Assembly (NCBI GenBank): GCA_046349215.1
Contig: JAXMCV010000004.1
Location: forward strand, 1 to 64,000
Direction: 5' to 3'
Source: JAJXWB01 sp046349215
GTDB lineage: Bacteria; Pseudomonadota; Alphaproteobacteria; Rhizobiales; Beijerinckiaceae
DNA length: 64,000 nt
A program made the translations under genes and the position numbers. The first letter of the stretch is position 1. The number at the start of each line of letters is the position of its first letter. The notes under the pieces were generated by a model. That model was given only the letters and a program-made list of their open reading frames with translations. It was not told where the DNA came from and did not search any database. Shown piece after piece: positions 38,979-47,908 of the stretch.

Positions 38979-40643
38979 ATGCGCAGCCTCTTCCTCGCGT
39001 CCACGGCCCTTTCGACGTTCGCCGCGGCGAGCGCCTTCGCCGCCGATCTCGAAGCGCGTTCGCGCATCGATTCCGTCGCTGTCCATCCCGACGCCGCAGT
39101 AGTGACTCGCACATTCGAGGTCGACCTGCCGGACGGAGCGAGCAACGTCTCGTTGCGCGGCCTGCCTTACGCGCTCGACCCGGCGTCGCTGCGCGTGTCC
39201 GGCGCAGGCAGCGCGGCGATCTCCATCGGCGCTGTCGAAAGCCGCACTGCGCCGGCCGATACGAAGACCGACACCGCCAACGACGCGAAGCTGAAGCAAT
39301 TGCGCTCCGACCGCGCGGGCTGGCAGGTGACGCTCGACGCACTGTCGGCCAAGCAGGCGATGATCCAGCGTTTCGCGCAGGCCTCGCCCGAAAAGCTCGG
39401 CGAGGACAAGCCGCTCGATATCGGACAATGGAACAACGCCTTCGACACCGTCGGCAATGCGCTCGCCAAGATCGGCGACGAATTGCGTTCGGCGCGCGCC
39501 CGCGCGCAGGAGATCGACGACGACATCAAGGCGCAGGAAGCTGCGCGCCCGCGCCCGAGCGCGAAGCCGCCGTTGCGCGATATCGCCATCGCGCTCAACG
39601 CGGCCGGCGCGACGAAAGCGAAATTCAGCGTTTCCTATCGTGTCAGCGGCGCCTCGTGGCGGCCGGCCTATGAAGCGAAGCTCGACACGGGCGGTAAGGA
39701 TCGCAAGCCCGCGCTCGATCTCGTGCGCCGCGCGCAGGTCGCCCAGAACACGGGCGAGGACTGGAGCGACGTGGCGCTGACCCTGTCGACGACGCGCGCC
39801 CTGCGCGGCTCGCAGGCGCCCGACGTGCAGCCGCAGCGCCTCGCATTCTGGGAGCCGCCGGTCCCGATGGCCGCCGGCAGCCTCGCGCGATCGGCGCCCG
39901 CGCCGGCGATGAAGGCGCAGGACAGCGCGCGCAACGAAGCAGCGCCGGCGTCCGCGCCGCCCGTGCAGGCGGCCGAGCAATACGCCAGTCTCGATTCCGA
40001 CGCCTGGCAGGCGAGCTTCATCGTGCCGGGCCGTCTCAACGTGCCGGCGGACGGCGCGACGAAGAGCTTTGCGCTCGCCTCGAAGCGCTACGATCCGCAG
40101 CTTGCGGTCAGGACGGCGCCGTCGATCGACCCGACCGCCTATCTCGAGGCGAGGCTCGTCAACGACGAAGATGCGCCGCTGCTTGCGGGTCCGATCACCG
40201 TGCTGCGCGACGGCGCCTATGTCGGCCAGGGCCAGCTCGCCTTCGTGGCGGCGGGAGATGGCTTCGATCTCGGCTTCGGCGCCGACGACCGCGTGAAGGT
40301 GACGCGCGTTCCCGTCAAGAAGAAGGAGAACGAGCCGACCTGGTACAACCAGACCAAGATCGACACGCGCGAGTTCAAGACCAGCGTGAAGAACCTGCAC
40401 GACTTCCCGATCCGGACGACAATCGTCGATCGCATCCCATTCTCGGAGAATACGGCCATCACGGTCGAATTGCTGCCGCAGACGACGCCGCCGACCGAAA
40501 AGCAGGTCGGCGACAAACGCGGCGTCATGTCATGGACTTACGATCTGGCGGCGGGCGAGCAGAAGGACGTGCGGCTGGCGTGGCGGATGAAGTGGCCAGC
40601 AGACCGGGACGTGGTGACGCAACCGGCGCCGGTGGCCAGGTGA
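38979..40643 (+). CDS. DUF4139 / mucoidy inhibitor MuiA-family protein
   Basis: A 554-aa exported protein. A signal peptide (MRSLFLASTALSTFAAASAF, cleavage near AFA-ADL) is followed by the N-terminal MuiA domain (RIDSVAVHPDAAVVTRTFEVDLPDG, about 32-60), a coiled-coil segment (about 100-195) and the DUF4139 region (about 205-554; YRVSGASWRPAYEAKLD, TGEDWSDVALTLSTTRA). MuiA-like proteins are linked to exopolysaccharide control in some enterobacteria, but the family is poorly understood. ATG 38979 follows ACAGGAGACGAC, a good ribosome site. The gene ends 6 bases before a palindromic repeat. Confidence 0.87.
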   Translation: MRSLFLASTALSTFAAASAFAADLEARSRIDSVAVHPDAAVVTRTFEVDLPDGASNVSLRGLPYALDPASLRVSGAGSAAISIGAVESRTAPADTKTDTANDAKLKQLRSDRAGWQVTLDALSAKQAMIQRFAQASPEKLGEDKPLDIGQWNNAFDTVGNALAKIGDELRSARARAQEIDDDIKAQEAARPRPSAKPPLRDIAIALNAAGATKAKFSVSYRVSGASWRPAYEAKLDTGGKDRKPALDLVRRAQVAQNTGEDWSDVALTLSTTRALRGSQAPDVQPQRLAFWEPPVPMAAGSLARSAPAPAMKAQDSARNEAAPASAPPVQAAEQYASLDSDAWQASFIVPGRLNVPADGATKSFALASKRYDPQLAVRTAPSIDPTAYLEARLVNDEDAPLLAGPITVLRDGAYVGQGQLAFVAAGDGFDLGFGADDRVKVTRVPVKKKENEPTWYNQTKIDTREFKTSVKNLHDFPIRTTIVDRIPFSENTAITVELLPQTTPPTEKQVGDKRGVMSWTYDLAAGEQKDVRLAWRMKWPADRDVVTQPAPVAR

Positions 40644-40649
40644 GCATCC

Positions 40650-40742
40650 TGTCGTCCCCGCGAAAGCGGGGACCCAGTTCCCTGTTCCTTCCCTTTCTGG
40701 AGAAACAATGGGAACTGGATGCCCGCTTTCGCGGGCATGACA
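40650..40742. repeat. Intergenic palindromic repeat element (type B, second copy)
   Basis: A 93-base element with terminal inverted repeats: left TGTCGTCCCCGCGAAAGC plus GGGGACCCAGTTCCC, right (other strand) TGTCATGCCCGCGAAAGC plus GGGCATCCAGTTCCC. It is the same family as 7682-7813 but with a shorter, unrelated core. Confidence 0.82.
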
Positions 40743-40817
40743 CCCACGGTGATACACGCGGCCACGGATAGTCTAGCCTGACGCGGTTTCGAATCACTCG
40801 CTCTTCGGGGGGCGTCC

Positions 40818-41879
40818 ATGATCGCCAACGGTTTCGAACTGGTCGCGCTGGCGATCGTCGTCCTCGTCTTTCTCACCCTGATGATGGGCGTGCGGCAGGT
40901 GCCGCAGGGCTTCAACTACACGGTCGAGCGTTTCGGCAAATACGCGACGACGCTGACGCCGGGCCTGGCGCTTATCGTGCCGTGGATCGACCGCATCGGC
41001 CGCAAGATGAACATGATGGAGCAGGTGATCGACGTTCCGTCGCAGGAGGTCATCACCCGCGACAACGCCACCGTCACCGTCGACGGCGTCGTGTTCTTCC
41101 AGGTGCTGGATGCCGCGCGCGCTTCCTACGAGGTCGCCAATCTCGAACTGGCGCTGCTCAATCTGGTGATGACGAACATCCGCACCGTCATGGGCTCGAT
41201 GGACCTCGACATGCTGCTGTCGCATCGCGACGAGATCAACCAGCGCCTGCTCGCCGTCGTCGACCAGGCCGTCGAGCCATGGGGCGTCAAGGCGGCCCGC
41301 ATCGAGATCAAGGACATCGTGCCGCCGAAGGATCTCGTCGATTCCATGGGCCGCCAGATGAAGGCCGAGCGCGAGAAGCGCGCCAACATCCTGGAAGCCG
41401 AAGGCCTGCGCCAGTCGGAAATCCTGCGCGCCGAAGGCCGCAAGCAGGCCGTCGTGCTCGAGGCCGAGGGCCGCAAGGAGGCCGCCTTCCGCGACGCCGA
41501 GGCGCGCGAGCGTTCGGCGCAGGCCGAAGCCGAGGCGACGCGCATGGTGTCCGAAGCGATCGCATCGGGCGACATCGCCGCCATCAATTATTTCGTGGCC
41601 GAGAAATACATCCGCGCGCTCGATGATTTCGCCAAGGCGCCGAACCAGAAGACCTTCATCCTGCCGATGGACATGGCGGGCCTCGCCGGCGCCATAGGCG
41701 GCATTGCCGAGATTGCACGCGCGTCGCTCGGCGAAGCCAGCGCCGACGACGCCAGGCGTACGCGCGCCACGGCGCCGGTGCAGCCGCGCCCGGTCCAGCC
41801 GCCCGCAACGCCGCCTGCTTCGCCTTCGCCGCCGCCGCCGTCGTCCGGTCCCTGGGGCGGCGGTCCGGCCGGGAGGTGA
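40818..41879 (+). CDS. SPFH/stomatin-like membrane protein (QmcA/paraslipin type)
   Basis: A 353-aa protein: N-terminal membrane anchor (about 8-25), SPFH/band-7 domain (about 25-190; VPQGFNYTVERFGKYATTLTPGL, SQEVITRDNATVTVDG), a charged coiled-coil with repeated EAEGR/EAEARE units (about 190-245), then a helical region and a Pro-rich tail (about 320-353). It should oligomerise on the inner membrane and organise membrane microdomains or protease complexes such as FtsH. NfeD follows immediately; SPFH+NfeD is a classic operon pair. Confidence 0.92.
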   Translation: MIANGFELVALAIVVLVFLTLMMGVRQVPQGFNYTVERFGKYATTLTPGLALIVPWIDRIGRKMNMMEQVIDVPSQEVITRDNATVTVDGVVFFQVLDAARASYEVANLELALLNLVMTNIRTVMGSMDLDMLLSHRDEINQRLLAVVDQAVEPWGVKAARIEIKDIVPPKDLVDSMGRQMKAEREKRANILEAEGLRQSEILRAEGRKQAVVLEAEGRKEAAFRDAEARERSAQAEAEATRMVSEAIASGDIAAINYFVAEKYIRALDDFAKAPNQKTFILPMDMAGLAGAIGGIAEIARASLGEASADDARRTRATAPVQPRPVQPPATPPASPSPPPPSSGPWGGGPAGR

Positions 41880-41881
41880 CG

Positions 41882-42316
41882 ATGCTGGCGCACGCTCCCT
41901 TCATCTGGCTCGTCTGCGGACTCGCGCTCTGCGCGGCCGAACTCGCCGCGCCCGGCGCCTTCCTTCTGTGGATCGGTTTCGCCGGCGTCACGGTCGGCCT
42001 GATCGAACTGATCGCCGACATGCCGCTCGGCTGGAGCCTCGTGCTGTTTGCGGCGCTCGCGGTGGCCTATTCGCTGGTCGGCCGTTACGTGTACGGCGGC
42101 ATGGCGACGTCGGGCGACGACGGGCTCAACCGCCGCGCCGAGGGGCTGGTCGGCCGTGAATTCGTGCTCGTCGAGGCCATCGTCAACGGCGAGGGCAAAG
42201 CAAGGGTCCTGGATTCGGTGTGGCGCGTCGCCGGCGCCGATGCGCCCGCAGGCGCGCGCGTGCGCGTCACCGGCGTCCGCGCGCAGGGCAACGTCCTGAC
42301 CGTCGAGCCCGCGTGA
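41882..42316 (+). CDS. NfeD-family membrane protein
   Basis: A 144-aa NfeD-like protein: two to three transmembrane segments in residues 5-65 (FIWLVCGLALCAAELAAPGAFLLW), then a small OB-fold beta domain (about 85-144; GLVGREFVLVEAIVNGEGKARV, GARVRVTGVRAQGNVLTVEPA). It lacks the protease domain of long NfeD proteins and would partner the SPFH protein. ATG 41882 has GGAGGTGA about 6 bases upstream; a GTG at 41876 overlapping the SPFH stop is the alternative. Its stop overlaps the Nudix GTG start. Confidence 0.9.
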   Translation: MLAHAPFIWLVCGLALCAAELAAPGAFLLWIGFAGVTVGLIELIADMPLGWSLVLFAALAVAYSLVGRYVYGGMATSGDDGLNRRAEGLVGREFVLVEAIVNGEGKARVLDSVWRVAGADAPAGARVRVTGVRAQGNVLTVEPA

Positions 42317-42759
42317 CGAGCCGCTTTGCAGCCCGCATCGCCGTCTACATCGCGCTGATCGACGGCGGGCGGTTTTTCGTCATGCGCCGCATCAACACCG
42401 GCTACCGCGACGGCGAATGGGCCATGCCGGCCGGCCATGTCGAAAGCGGCGAGACGCCGGCGCAGGCCGCCCTGCGCGAATTGCAGGAAGAAACCGGCGT
42501 GTCGGCTTCCCCCGAAGATCTCGAATGCGTCCACGCGCTCTATCGCCAGTGCGGCGAAGCCGGCGCGAAAGCCTATGTCGACTACCTGTTCGTCTGCCGG
42601 CGCTGGACAGGCGCGCCTACCAACGCCGAACCGGACAAGGCCGACGCCTGCCGCTGGATCGAAGCGGAGACGCCCGACGGCATCATCGACTTTCACGCAG
42701 CGATGATCGCGCGCGCCCGGGCAGGCCAGCGCTTCAGCACGTTCCAGGATTTTCGCTAG
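42313..42759 (+). CDS. Nudix hydrolase
   Basis: A 148-aa Nudix protein. The Nudix box occupies residues 41-63 (starting GHVESGETP and ending RELQEETGV), with the Glu residues that bind metal. RFFVMRRINTGYRDGEWAMPA in front is typical of MutT/ADP-ribose-type members. The substrate is unknown (nucleoside diphosphate linked to X). The start is GTG 42313, overlapping the NfeD stop, so the three genes SPFH, NfeD and Nudix form one coupled operon. Confidence 0.9.
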   Translation: MTSRFAARIAVYIALIDGGRFFVMRRINTGYRDGEWAMPAGHVESGETPAQAALRELQEETGVSASPEDLECVHALYRQCGEAGAKAYVDYLFVCRRWTGAPTNAEPDKADACRWIEAETPDGIIDFHAAMIARARAGQRFSTFQDFR

Positions 42760-42791
42760 GGTTCGGAACGCCGGGAATCGACGTTCCGGCA

Positions 42792-44564
42792 TCAGTTGGA
42801 ATTGCCGCTCGTCGTCTTTTGCGCCGAGCGCTGCCGCGCGGGCGCGGGAGGCGCGAACGCCGTCGTCGACAGTTCCGACGCCTTGGACGAGAAGTGGCTG
42901 GTCGCGGCGTGCGGCTCCGGCTTCAATGCGCCGTTGGCGGCGCGCGCCGCGCGCGCCGCGCTGCGCGTCCCGATGGCCGCCGCGCCGTGCACGGATTGCG
43001 TCGTCGCCCTGGCGACCGGCGTCGGCGCCGTCAGTGCGCCGAAATTCGAACGGTCGAGGCGCGCCGGCGCGATCGGCTGGCGCGGCGGCGGCAACGGCGC
43101 GAAGGTCGCGGCGCGAAGGCCGATGGAGCCGCGCGCAATGGAGCCGACCGCGTCGCCCTTCGCTCCGCCGGAAAGCATTTCGCCGATGGCGTCGCGCCGT
43201 AGCGGCGCATTGGCGAGCGGCTGATTGTACGCGATCGACCGGAACTCCGTGGGGCGGGAAGGCGGCATGGGCGCGAAGGCGGCGAAGGTCGGCAGATCGT
43301 CCGGCCGGCGCGGCGGCATGGGCGCCGCAGCGACGTTGAGCGCGCTCTCGGCATCGTCGTCGGAAGGCTGGAGCTTGGCGAGCCGGATAGAATTCTGGTC
43401 GAGAGAGGCGACCTGTGTCTTTTCGGGCTGCGGCGCCGTCTGGGCGGCCTGCTGCGCGAGCGCGGGCGCTGCCTGCGGCGCCGGCGCCATGTAGGTCTCG
43501 CCGCGCGGCAGATTGGCTTCGGCGCGCGCCACCTGCTGCGAGCCGGAGCGATTGGCGTCCATAGCGAAGAAGCTGCGGCTGCCGTCGTCGTTGACGTTTG
43601 GGCTTTCGCCCGGCGCATAGGCGGCGACCTGCGTTTGGGCGCGCGAGGGCGCCGAAGCAAAGCGCGAACGGCCGCGCTTCGCCGGGGCCGGCGCTGCATC
43701 CTCGTCGTCCTCGCCGCCGCCGAACAGGAAGGCGAAGAAGCTCTTCGATTTCGACGAGGGCGGCAGGTAGACGGAGCCGCCGGCCTCGAGTTCGGCGCGC
43801 GCTTCCTCGTAGCGGGCGAGCGGCTGGCCGTTGGAAGGCAGGTGAACGGTCTTGCCGTCAGGGAACAGACGCACGAGCTGGTCATAGTTCATTCGCGGCC
43901 AGGAGCGCACCGAACCGACGTCGAGATGCACGAAGGGCGTGCCGGCGGTCGGATAGTAGCCGACGCCGCCGCGCTGCATCTTCATGCCGATCTCGCGGAT
44001 GTCCTGCATCGACATGCCGGGCATAGACGTGTCCATCGCCTTGCCCTGCATGTGCTGCGAATGCCTGGCGACGCCACGCGAACGGCGGCGCAGCATCGCG
44101 TTGGTCTCGGGCGAGCGGTACGCCGACATCACGACGACAGGATTGGTTCCGGATCCTGCAGTGCGATAGACTTCCCAAACCACATCGAACAGGCGCGGAT
44201 CCATCGTCGTCGGCTCGTCCCTGCGCCAGTCGCGCAGGAACCAGTTGAGCTGCTTCAGAACCTCGGCGTCGTAGCGGCCGCCGACCAGATAGGTCGCCGC
44301 GATCGATTCCTTGGTGTGATTGTGGAAAAGGTAGATCGTGCGCGTATCGCCATTGGCGACGGCATTGCCCGCGCCCGACGAAAATCCGCAACTCATCAGC
44401 ATAGCGAAAACGCCTGCCTTGAACGCGGCTTTGGCGACATTCGAGGATGCGGGGCGACCGGGTTCCGACAAGCTGAGTTCCGTAATTGAACGCCGCAACG
44501 AACCGGGCGCATGGTCAACGCAATCTTGCCGAAAACCGTTAATGCGCCGTAAGGGCAGGCACAT
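42792..44564 (-). CDS. DUF882 (YcbK-like, peptidase M15 fold) protein with long disordered tail
   Basis: A ~590-aa protein if ATG 44564 is the start; the true start may be an internal TTG nearer the hydrophobic segment (about residues 48-63), which looks like an export signal or anchor. The DUF882 domain (about 70-240) has the M15-type zinc ligands in HSQHMQGKAMD (His171, Asp178) and TPFVHLDVG (His213), so it probably cleaves or binds peptidoglycan. After it come ~340 residues of Pro/Ala/Ser/Arg-rich low-complexity sequence with PPRRP, PPSRP and PPPRQP repeats, unusual for YcbK. It is divergent from the autotransporter. Confidence 0.82.
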   Translation of the reverse strand: MCLPLRRINGFRQDCVDHAPGSLRRSITELSLSEPGRPASSNVAKAAFKAGVFAMLMSCGFSSGAGNAVANGDTRTIYLFHNHTKESIAATYLVGGRYDAEVLKQLNWFLRDWRRDEPTTMDPRLFDVVWEVYRTAGSGTNPVVVMSAYRSPETNAMLRRRSRGVARHSQHMQGKAMDTSMPGMSMQDIREIGMKMQRGGVGYYPTAGTPFVHLDVGSVRSWPRMNYDQLVRLFPDGKTVHLPSNGQPLARYEEARAELEAGGSVYLPPSSKSKSFFAFLFGGGEDDEDAAPAPAKRGRSRFASAPSRAQTQVAAYAPGESPNVNDDGSRSFFAMDANRSGSQQVARAEANLPRGETYMAPAPQAAPALAQQAAQTAPQPEKTQVASLDQNSIRLAKLQPSDDDAESALNVAAAPMPPRRPDDLPTFAAFAPMPPSRPTEFRSIAYNQPLANAPLRRDAIGEMLSGGAKGDAVGSIARGSIGLRAATFAPLPPPRQPIAPARLDRSNFGALTAPTPVARATTQSVHGAAAIGTRSAARAARAANGALKPEPHAATSHFSSKASELSTTAFAPPAPARQRSAQKTTSGNSN

Positions 44565-44782
44565 TTCCGTTATACGGACGTTGCGGGGTACCGTCAGATC
44601 GTGGCGAAAAATAGCCGGGGCGCCGCAATTCTGACAAGCCTTCCCGGGCGCGGCCGGGTTGTTCCCGTTCTCCACAGCCAATGTTAACCCTTCGCAGCCT
44701 TTCGCAGTGGCGAATAGGAATCAACTCTTCATTAATTTCAAATTCTTACCTCCTCTTAGACTCTAAGTCCTATCTTCGCGGC

Positions 44783-47700
44783 ATGACCGGCGACCGCCCC
44801 ATAGTCGATTTTCGCTTCGCCCGGACCGCGTTCCGGGACCAAATGCCGCGCACGCTGGGCGCCGCCGCGGTCGGACTGTCGGTCTGTCTTGCCTTCGGTG
44901 GCGAGGCCTTTGCCGGCTGCGCGCCCGGCCCTGCTGGACCGCTCGACTATGTCTGTACAGGCACGTTCGGCGCGCAGACCCTTCTCACGCCTGCTTCGGT
45001 CGCTCTCGTCGGAGCCAAGGCGACCGGCGGCATCACCTTCAACTATGCGGGCGGCGGCGGCGACGCCAATTTCTCGATGGACGCCAATTCGTCGATCACG
45101 GCGTCGGGCAACGGCGTGACGATGGTGACGACCGCCGGCCACGTCGACATGACGACGCCGGGCGGTCAGGCCATCCTGGGTCCGATCACCTCGACGGCCG
45201 GGATCGCAATCCTGGCCGGCGCGAGCGGCGCCGGCAACAACGTCAATATCGTCACCGGCGCGAAGGCCGTGATCGCTGGCGCCACCGGCGGCATCGCCGC
45301 GACCTCCGACGGCACGGGCGAAATCAACCTTTCGCTGGCCGCCGACGTGACGGCCAAGAACGGGCCCGCCATTGCCGCGCAGGCGGTGGACGGCGCCATC
45401 AACATCACGCAGGCCGGCAAGATCTCGGGCGGCGCAGGGGGCATCCTCGCGACGACGATCGGCGCGGGCCTCATCGCCATCGACACGGCGAGCACGGTCT
45501 CGGCCACCACCTGGACCGCCATCTCGGCGAGCGCGGCGGGGACCGGCGACGTCACCATCTACGCCGGTGACGCCGTCAGCAGCGCCGCCAACGGCGTGCT
45601 GCCGCCCGGCGCCGGCTGGCTCGGCGGCATCTATGGCTCGTCGGCGGGCGGCAATGTCACGATCACGACGCTGGATACGGTCGACGCCGCCTCGGGCATC
45701 TACGCCAGCACCTCGGGCAAGGGCGCGGCCAACATCACGACCGGCGACACGGTGACGGCGCGCAGCGGCGACGGCGTCACGGCTTCGAGCGTCGACGGCG
45801 ACTCCCTCGTGCAGATCGGCGTCGGCGGCGTCAAGGCCCAGATCAATGGCGTCTCGGCCACGGCCTCCGGCCTCGGCAATGTCGTGATCGGCATCCATGG
45901 CGACGTCGCCGCGACGGACGGCGTCGGCGTTTCGGCGCGCTCCGCCTCCGGCAAGATCGAGATCGACCTCGACAAAGGGACCTTCGTTTCGGGCGCCGTC
46001 GCCGGCGTGTCGATCGCAACCGACAGCGGAACGGCGATCCTGCGCAACGCGGCCAATATCGCCGGAACGGGCCTTGTCGGGGACGGCGTCGTCATCGACG
46101 CCAATGCGGGCGCGGTGACGGTCGAAAACAAGGGCGTGATCGAATCGATCGCCAATGCGATCAACGTGAAGAGCGGAGCGGCCCTCATCAGGAACACCGG
46201 CACGATCGACGGCGTCATCACGAGCGCGGCCGGAACCGTGGCGACGCTCAACAACGACGGCGTCTGGTCGAACGCGGCAGGTTCGACGCTCGCCTACCTG
46301 AACAACACCGGCACGATCTCCTTCGGCGCCAACAATGGCACGACCGACCTGATCACGATCAGCGGCGACGCGAATTTCGCCAGCACCTCGACGATCAACA
46401 TGCGTGTGGCCGCGACGACCGTCGGCGGCGTGACGACCGTTTCGACCGACGCGATCGTCGTGAAGGGCCAGACCACCATCAACGGCGGCTACATCAATCT
46501 CAGCGGGCCTTCGACCGGGCTCGCCCGCGGCATGACGTTCACGCTGCTGTCATCGACCGGCGGCATCACCGGCGCGTTCAGTGGCGTCGCCTCCAGCATG
46601 AACGACTTCACCGGCTTCGTGACGAACGATCCCAACAACATCTACCTCACGCTGCTGGGACGCGACTTCCGCGGCTATGCGCTCAACCGCAACCAATATG
46701 CCGCCGCCAACGGCATCTGGATGGGATCGGCCGTGCTCTCCAACCCGGCCGGCGTGACGTTGATGCAGGCGCTGAACAACTCCAGCGACGGCGAGATCCC
46801 GATCGCGCTGACACAGATTTCCGGCGACGGGATCGTCAGCGGGGCCAACAACGCCGCCCTGCAGGCAGGCCATATGTTCACCGGCGCGATGGCCGACCAG
46901 AGCGCGATCTGGCGCTCGAACGGCCTCAACCCGGTCAACAGCATCACCCTGACCGAACCCTTCCCCTATGCGCCCGTGCAGACCGCCGGCTCGAAATGGC
47001 CGGTCTCGCGACAGCAATATGCGCCGGCTCCGGTGCGGCCGGCGGGCCAGCGGACCTGGCGCGTCTGGGCCACGGGCTTCGGCGGACAGTCGAACTTCGC
47101 CGGCGGCATATCGTCGGGCGCCGGCGCGCAGACGACGAGCATCGCCGGCGGCGCGATCGGTCTGGATTACCAGGTCGGCCAGAACATGCTGATCGGCGTC
47201 GCCGCCGGCTATTCGGGCAGCGCCTGGTCGACCGCCGGAACGAATGTCAGCGGCTCCAACAGCGGCCTGCAGATCGGCATTTATACCGGCTTCAAGATCG
47301 GCGCCTTCTACGCTGACGCCAGCGTCGCCTGGGGCGACTACCAGAACAAGACGAAGCGCACGGTGGCGGTCGGCGGCGTGAGCGAGGCCGAAACCGGAAA
47401 CTTCTCGACTTCGGAAATGCGGTCGCGGATCGAGATCGGCCGACGGATGTCGTTCGAGGCGATGACGATCACGCCTTTCGCGGCCGTCGAGATCGCGCAC
47501 GCTCACTCCGGGTCCTTCGCGGAACGCGGGATCGCCACGACCGGCCAGGTCGGCGTCTACAGCCTCGCCTTCGCAGGACAGGGCGCCTATTCGACGCCGA
47601 CCTTCATCGGCCTGCGCGTGGAATCGCGGCTCGACGCGGGAACGGTCGCACTGACGCCCTGGATCAGCCTTGCCTGGCGCCACGAATGGTCGGCCACGCG

Positions 47701-47905
47701 CAACCAGACCGCGACGCTGGTCTCGCTGCCCGGCTCCAGCTTCGTCGCCATCGGCGCCAAGCCAGCCTATGACGCGCTGCAGCTCAAGGCCGGCGCCCAG
47801 GTGCAGGTGAGCAAGAACGCGGCTCTGTTCGCGGCCTTTGAAGGCGAACTCCTGACCAAGACGCCGGTCTATTCCGGCAAGGGCGGCTTCCGCGTCGGCT
47901 GGTGA
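44783..47905 (+). CDS. Autotransporter (type V secretion) outer-membrane protein
   Basis: A 1040-aa protein. A signal region (about 20-45, LGAAAVGLSVCLAFGGEAFA) is followed by a ~700-residue passenger rich in Gly, Ala, Thr, Val, Asn and Asp (SGDGVTASSVDGDSL, ASGIYASTSGKGAANITTGD), typical of a right-handed beta-helix. The C-terminal autotransporter beta-domain is at about 755-1040: WRVWATGFGGQSNFAGG, IGVAAGYSGSAWS, GIYTGFKIGAFYADASVAW, ITPFAAVEIAHAHSG, final GGFRVGW. The passenger function is unknown; adhesion is the common role. ATG 44783 gives the shortest plausible N-terminus. Cysteines are nearly absent, as expected. Confidence 0.92.
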   Translation: MTGDRPIVDFRFARTAFRDQMPRTLGAAAVGLSVCLAFGGEAFAGCAPGPAGPLDYVCTGTFGAQTLLTPASVALVGAKATGGITFNYAGGGGDANFSMDANSSITASGNGVTMVTTAGHVDMTTPGGQAILGPITSTAGIAILAGASGAGNNVNIVTGAKAVIAGATGGIAATSDGTGEINLSLAADVTAKNGPAIAAQAVDGAINITQAGKISGGAGGILATTIGAGLIAIDTASTVSATTWTAISASAAGTGDVTIYAGDAVSSAANGVLPPGAGWLGGIYGSSAGGNVTITTLDTVDAASGIYASTSGKGAANITTGDTVTARSGDGVTASSVDGDSLVQIGVGGVKAQINGVSATASGLGNVVIGIHGDVAATDGVGVSARSASGKIEIDLDKGTFVSGAVAGVSIATDSGTAILRNAANIAGTGLVGDGVVIDANAGAVTVENKGVIESIANAINVKSGAALIRNTGTIDGVITSAAGTVATLNNDGVWSNAAGSTLAYLNNTGTISFGANNGTTDLITISGDANFASTSTINMRVAATTVGGVTTVSTDAIVVKGQTTINGGYINLSGPSTGLARGMTFTLLSSTGGITGAFSGVASSMNDFTGFVTNDPNNIYLTLLGRDFRGYALNRNQYAAANGIWMGSAVLSNPAGVTLMQALNNSSDGEIPIALTQISGDGIVSGANNAALQAGHMFTGAMADQSAIWRSNGLNPVNSITLTEPFPYAPVQTAGSKWPVSRQQYAPAPVRPAGQRTWRVWATGFGGQSNFAGGISSGAGAQTTSIAGGAIGLDYQVGQNMLIGVAAGYSGSAWSTAGTNVSGSNSGLQIGIYTGFKIGAFYADASVAWGDYQNKTKRTVAVGGVSEAETGNFSTSEMRSRIEIGRRMSFEAMTITPFAAVEIAHAHSGSFAERGIATTGQVGVYSLAFAGQGAYSTPTFIGLRVESRLDAGTVALTPWISLAWRHEWSATRNQTATLVSLPGSSFVAIGAKPAYDALQLKAGAQVQVSKNAALFAAFEGELLTKTPVYSGKGGFRVGW

Positions 47906-47908
47906 TGC

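Noticed and set aside
44539..44553. TTAATGCGCCGTAAG between the DUF882 gene and autotransporter as a CtrA box
   Set aside because: Only one half matches; the second half is GTAA with wrong spacing.
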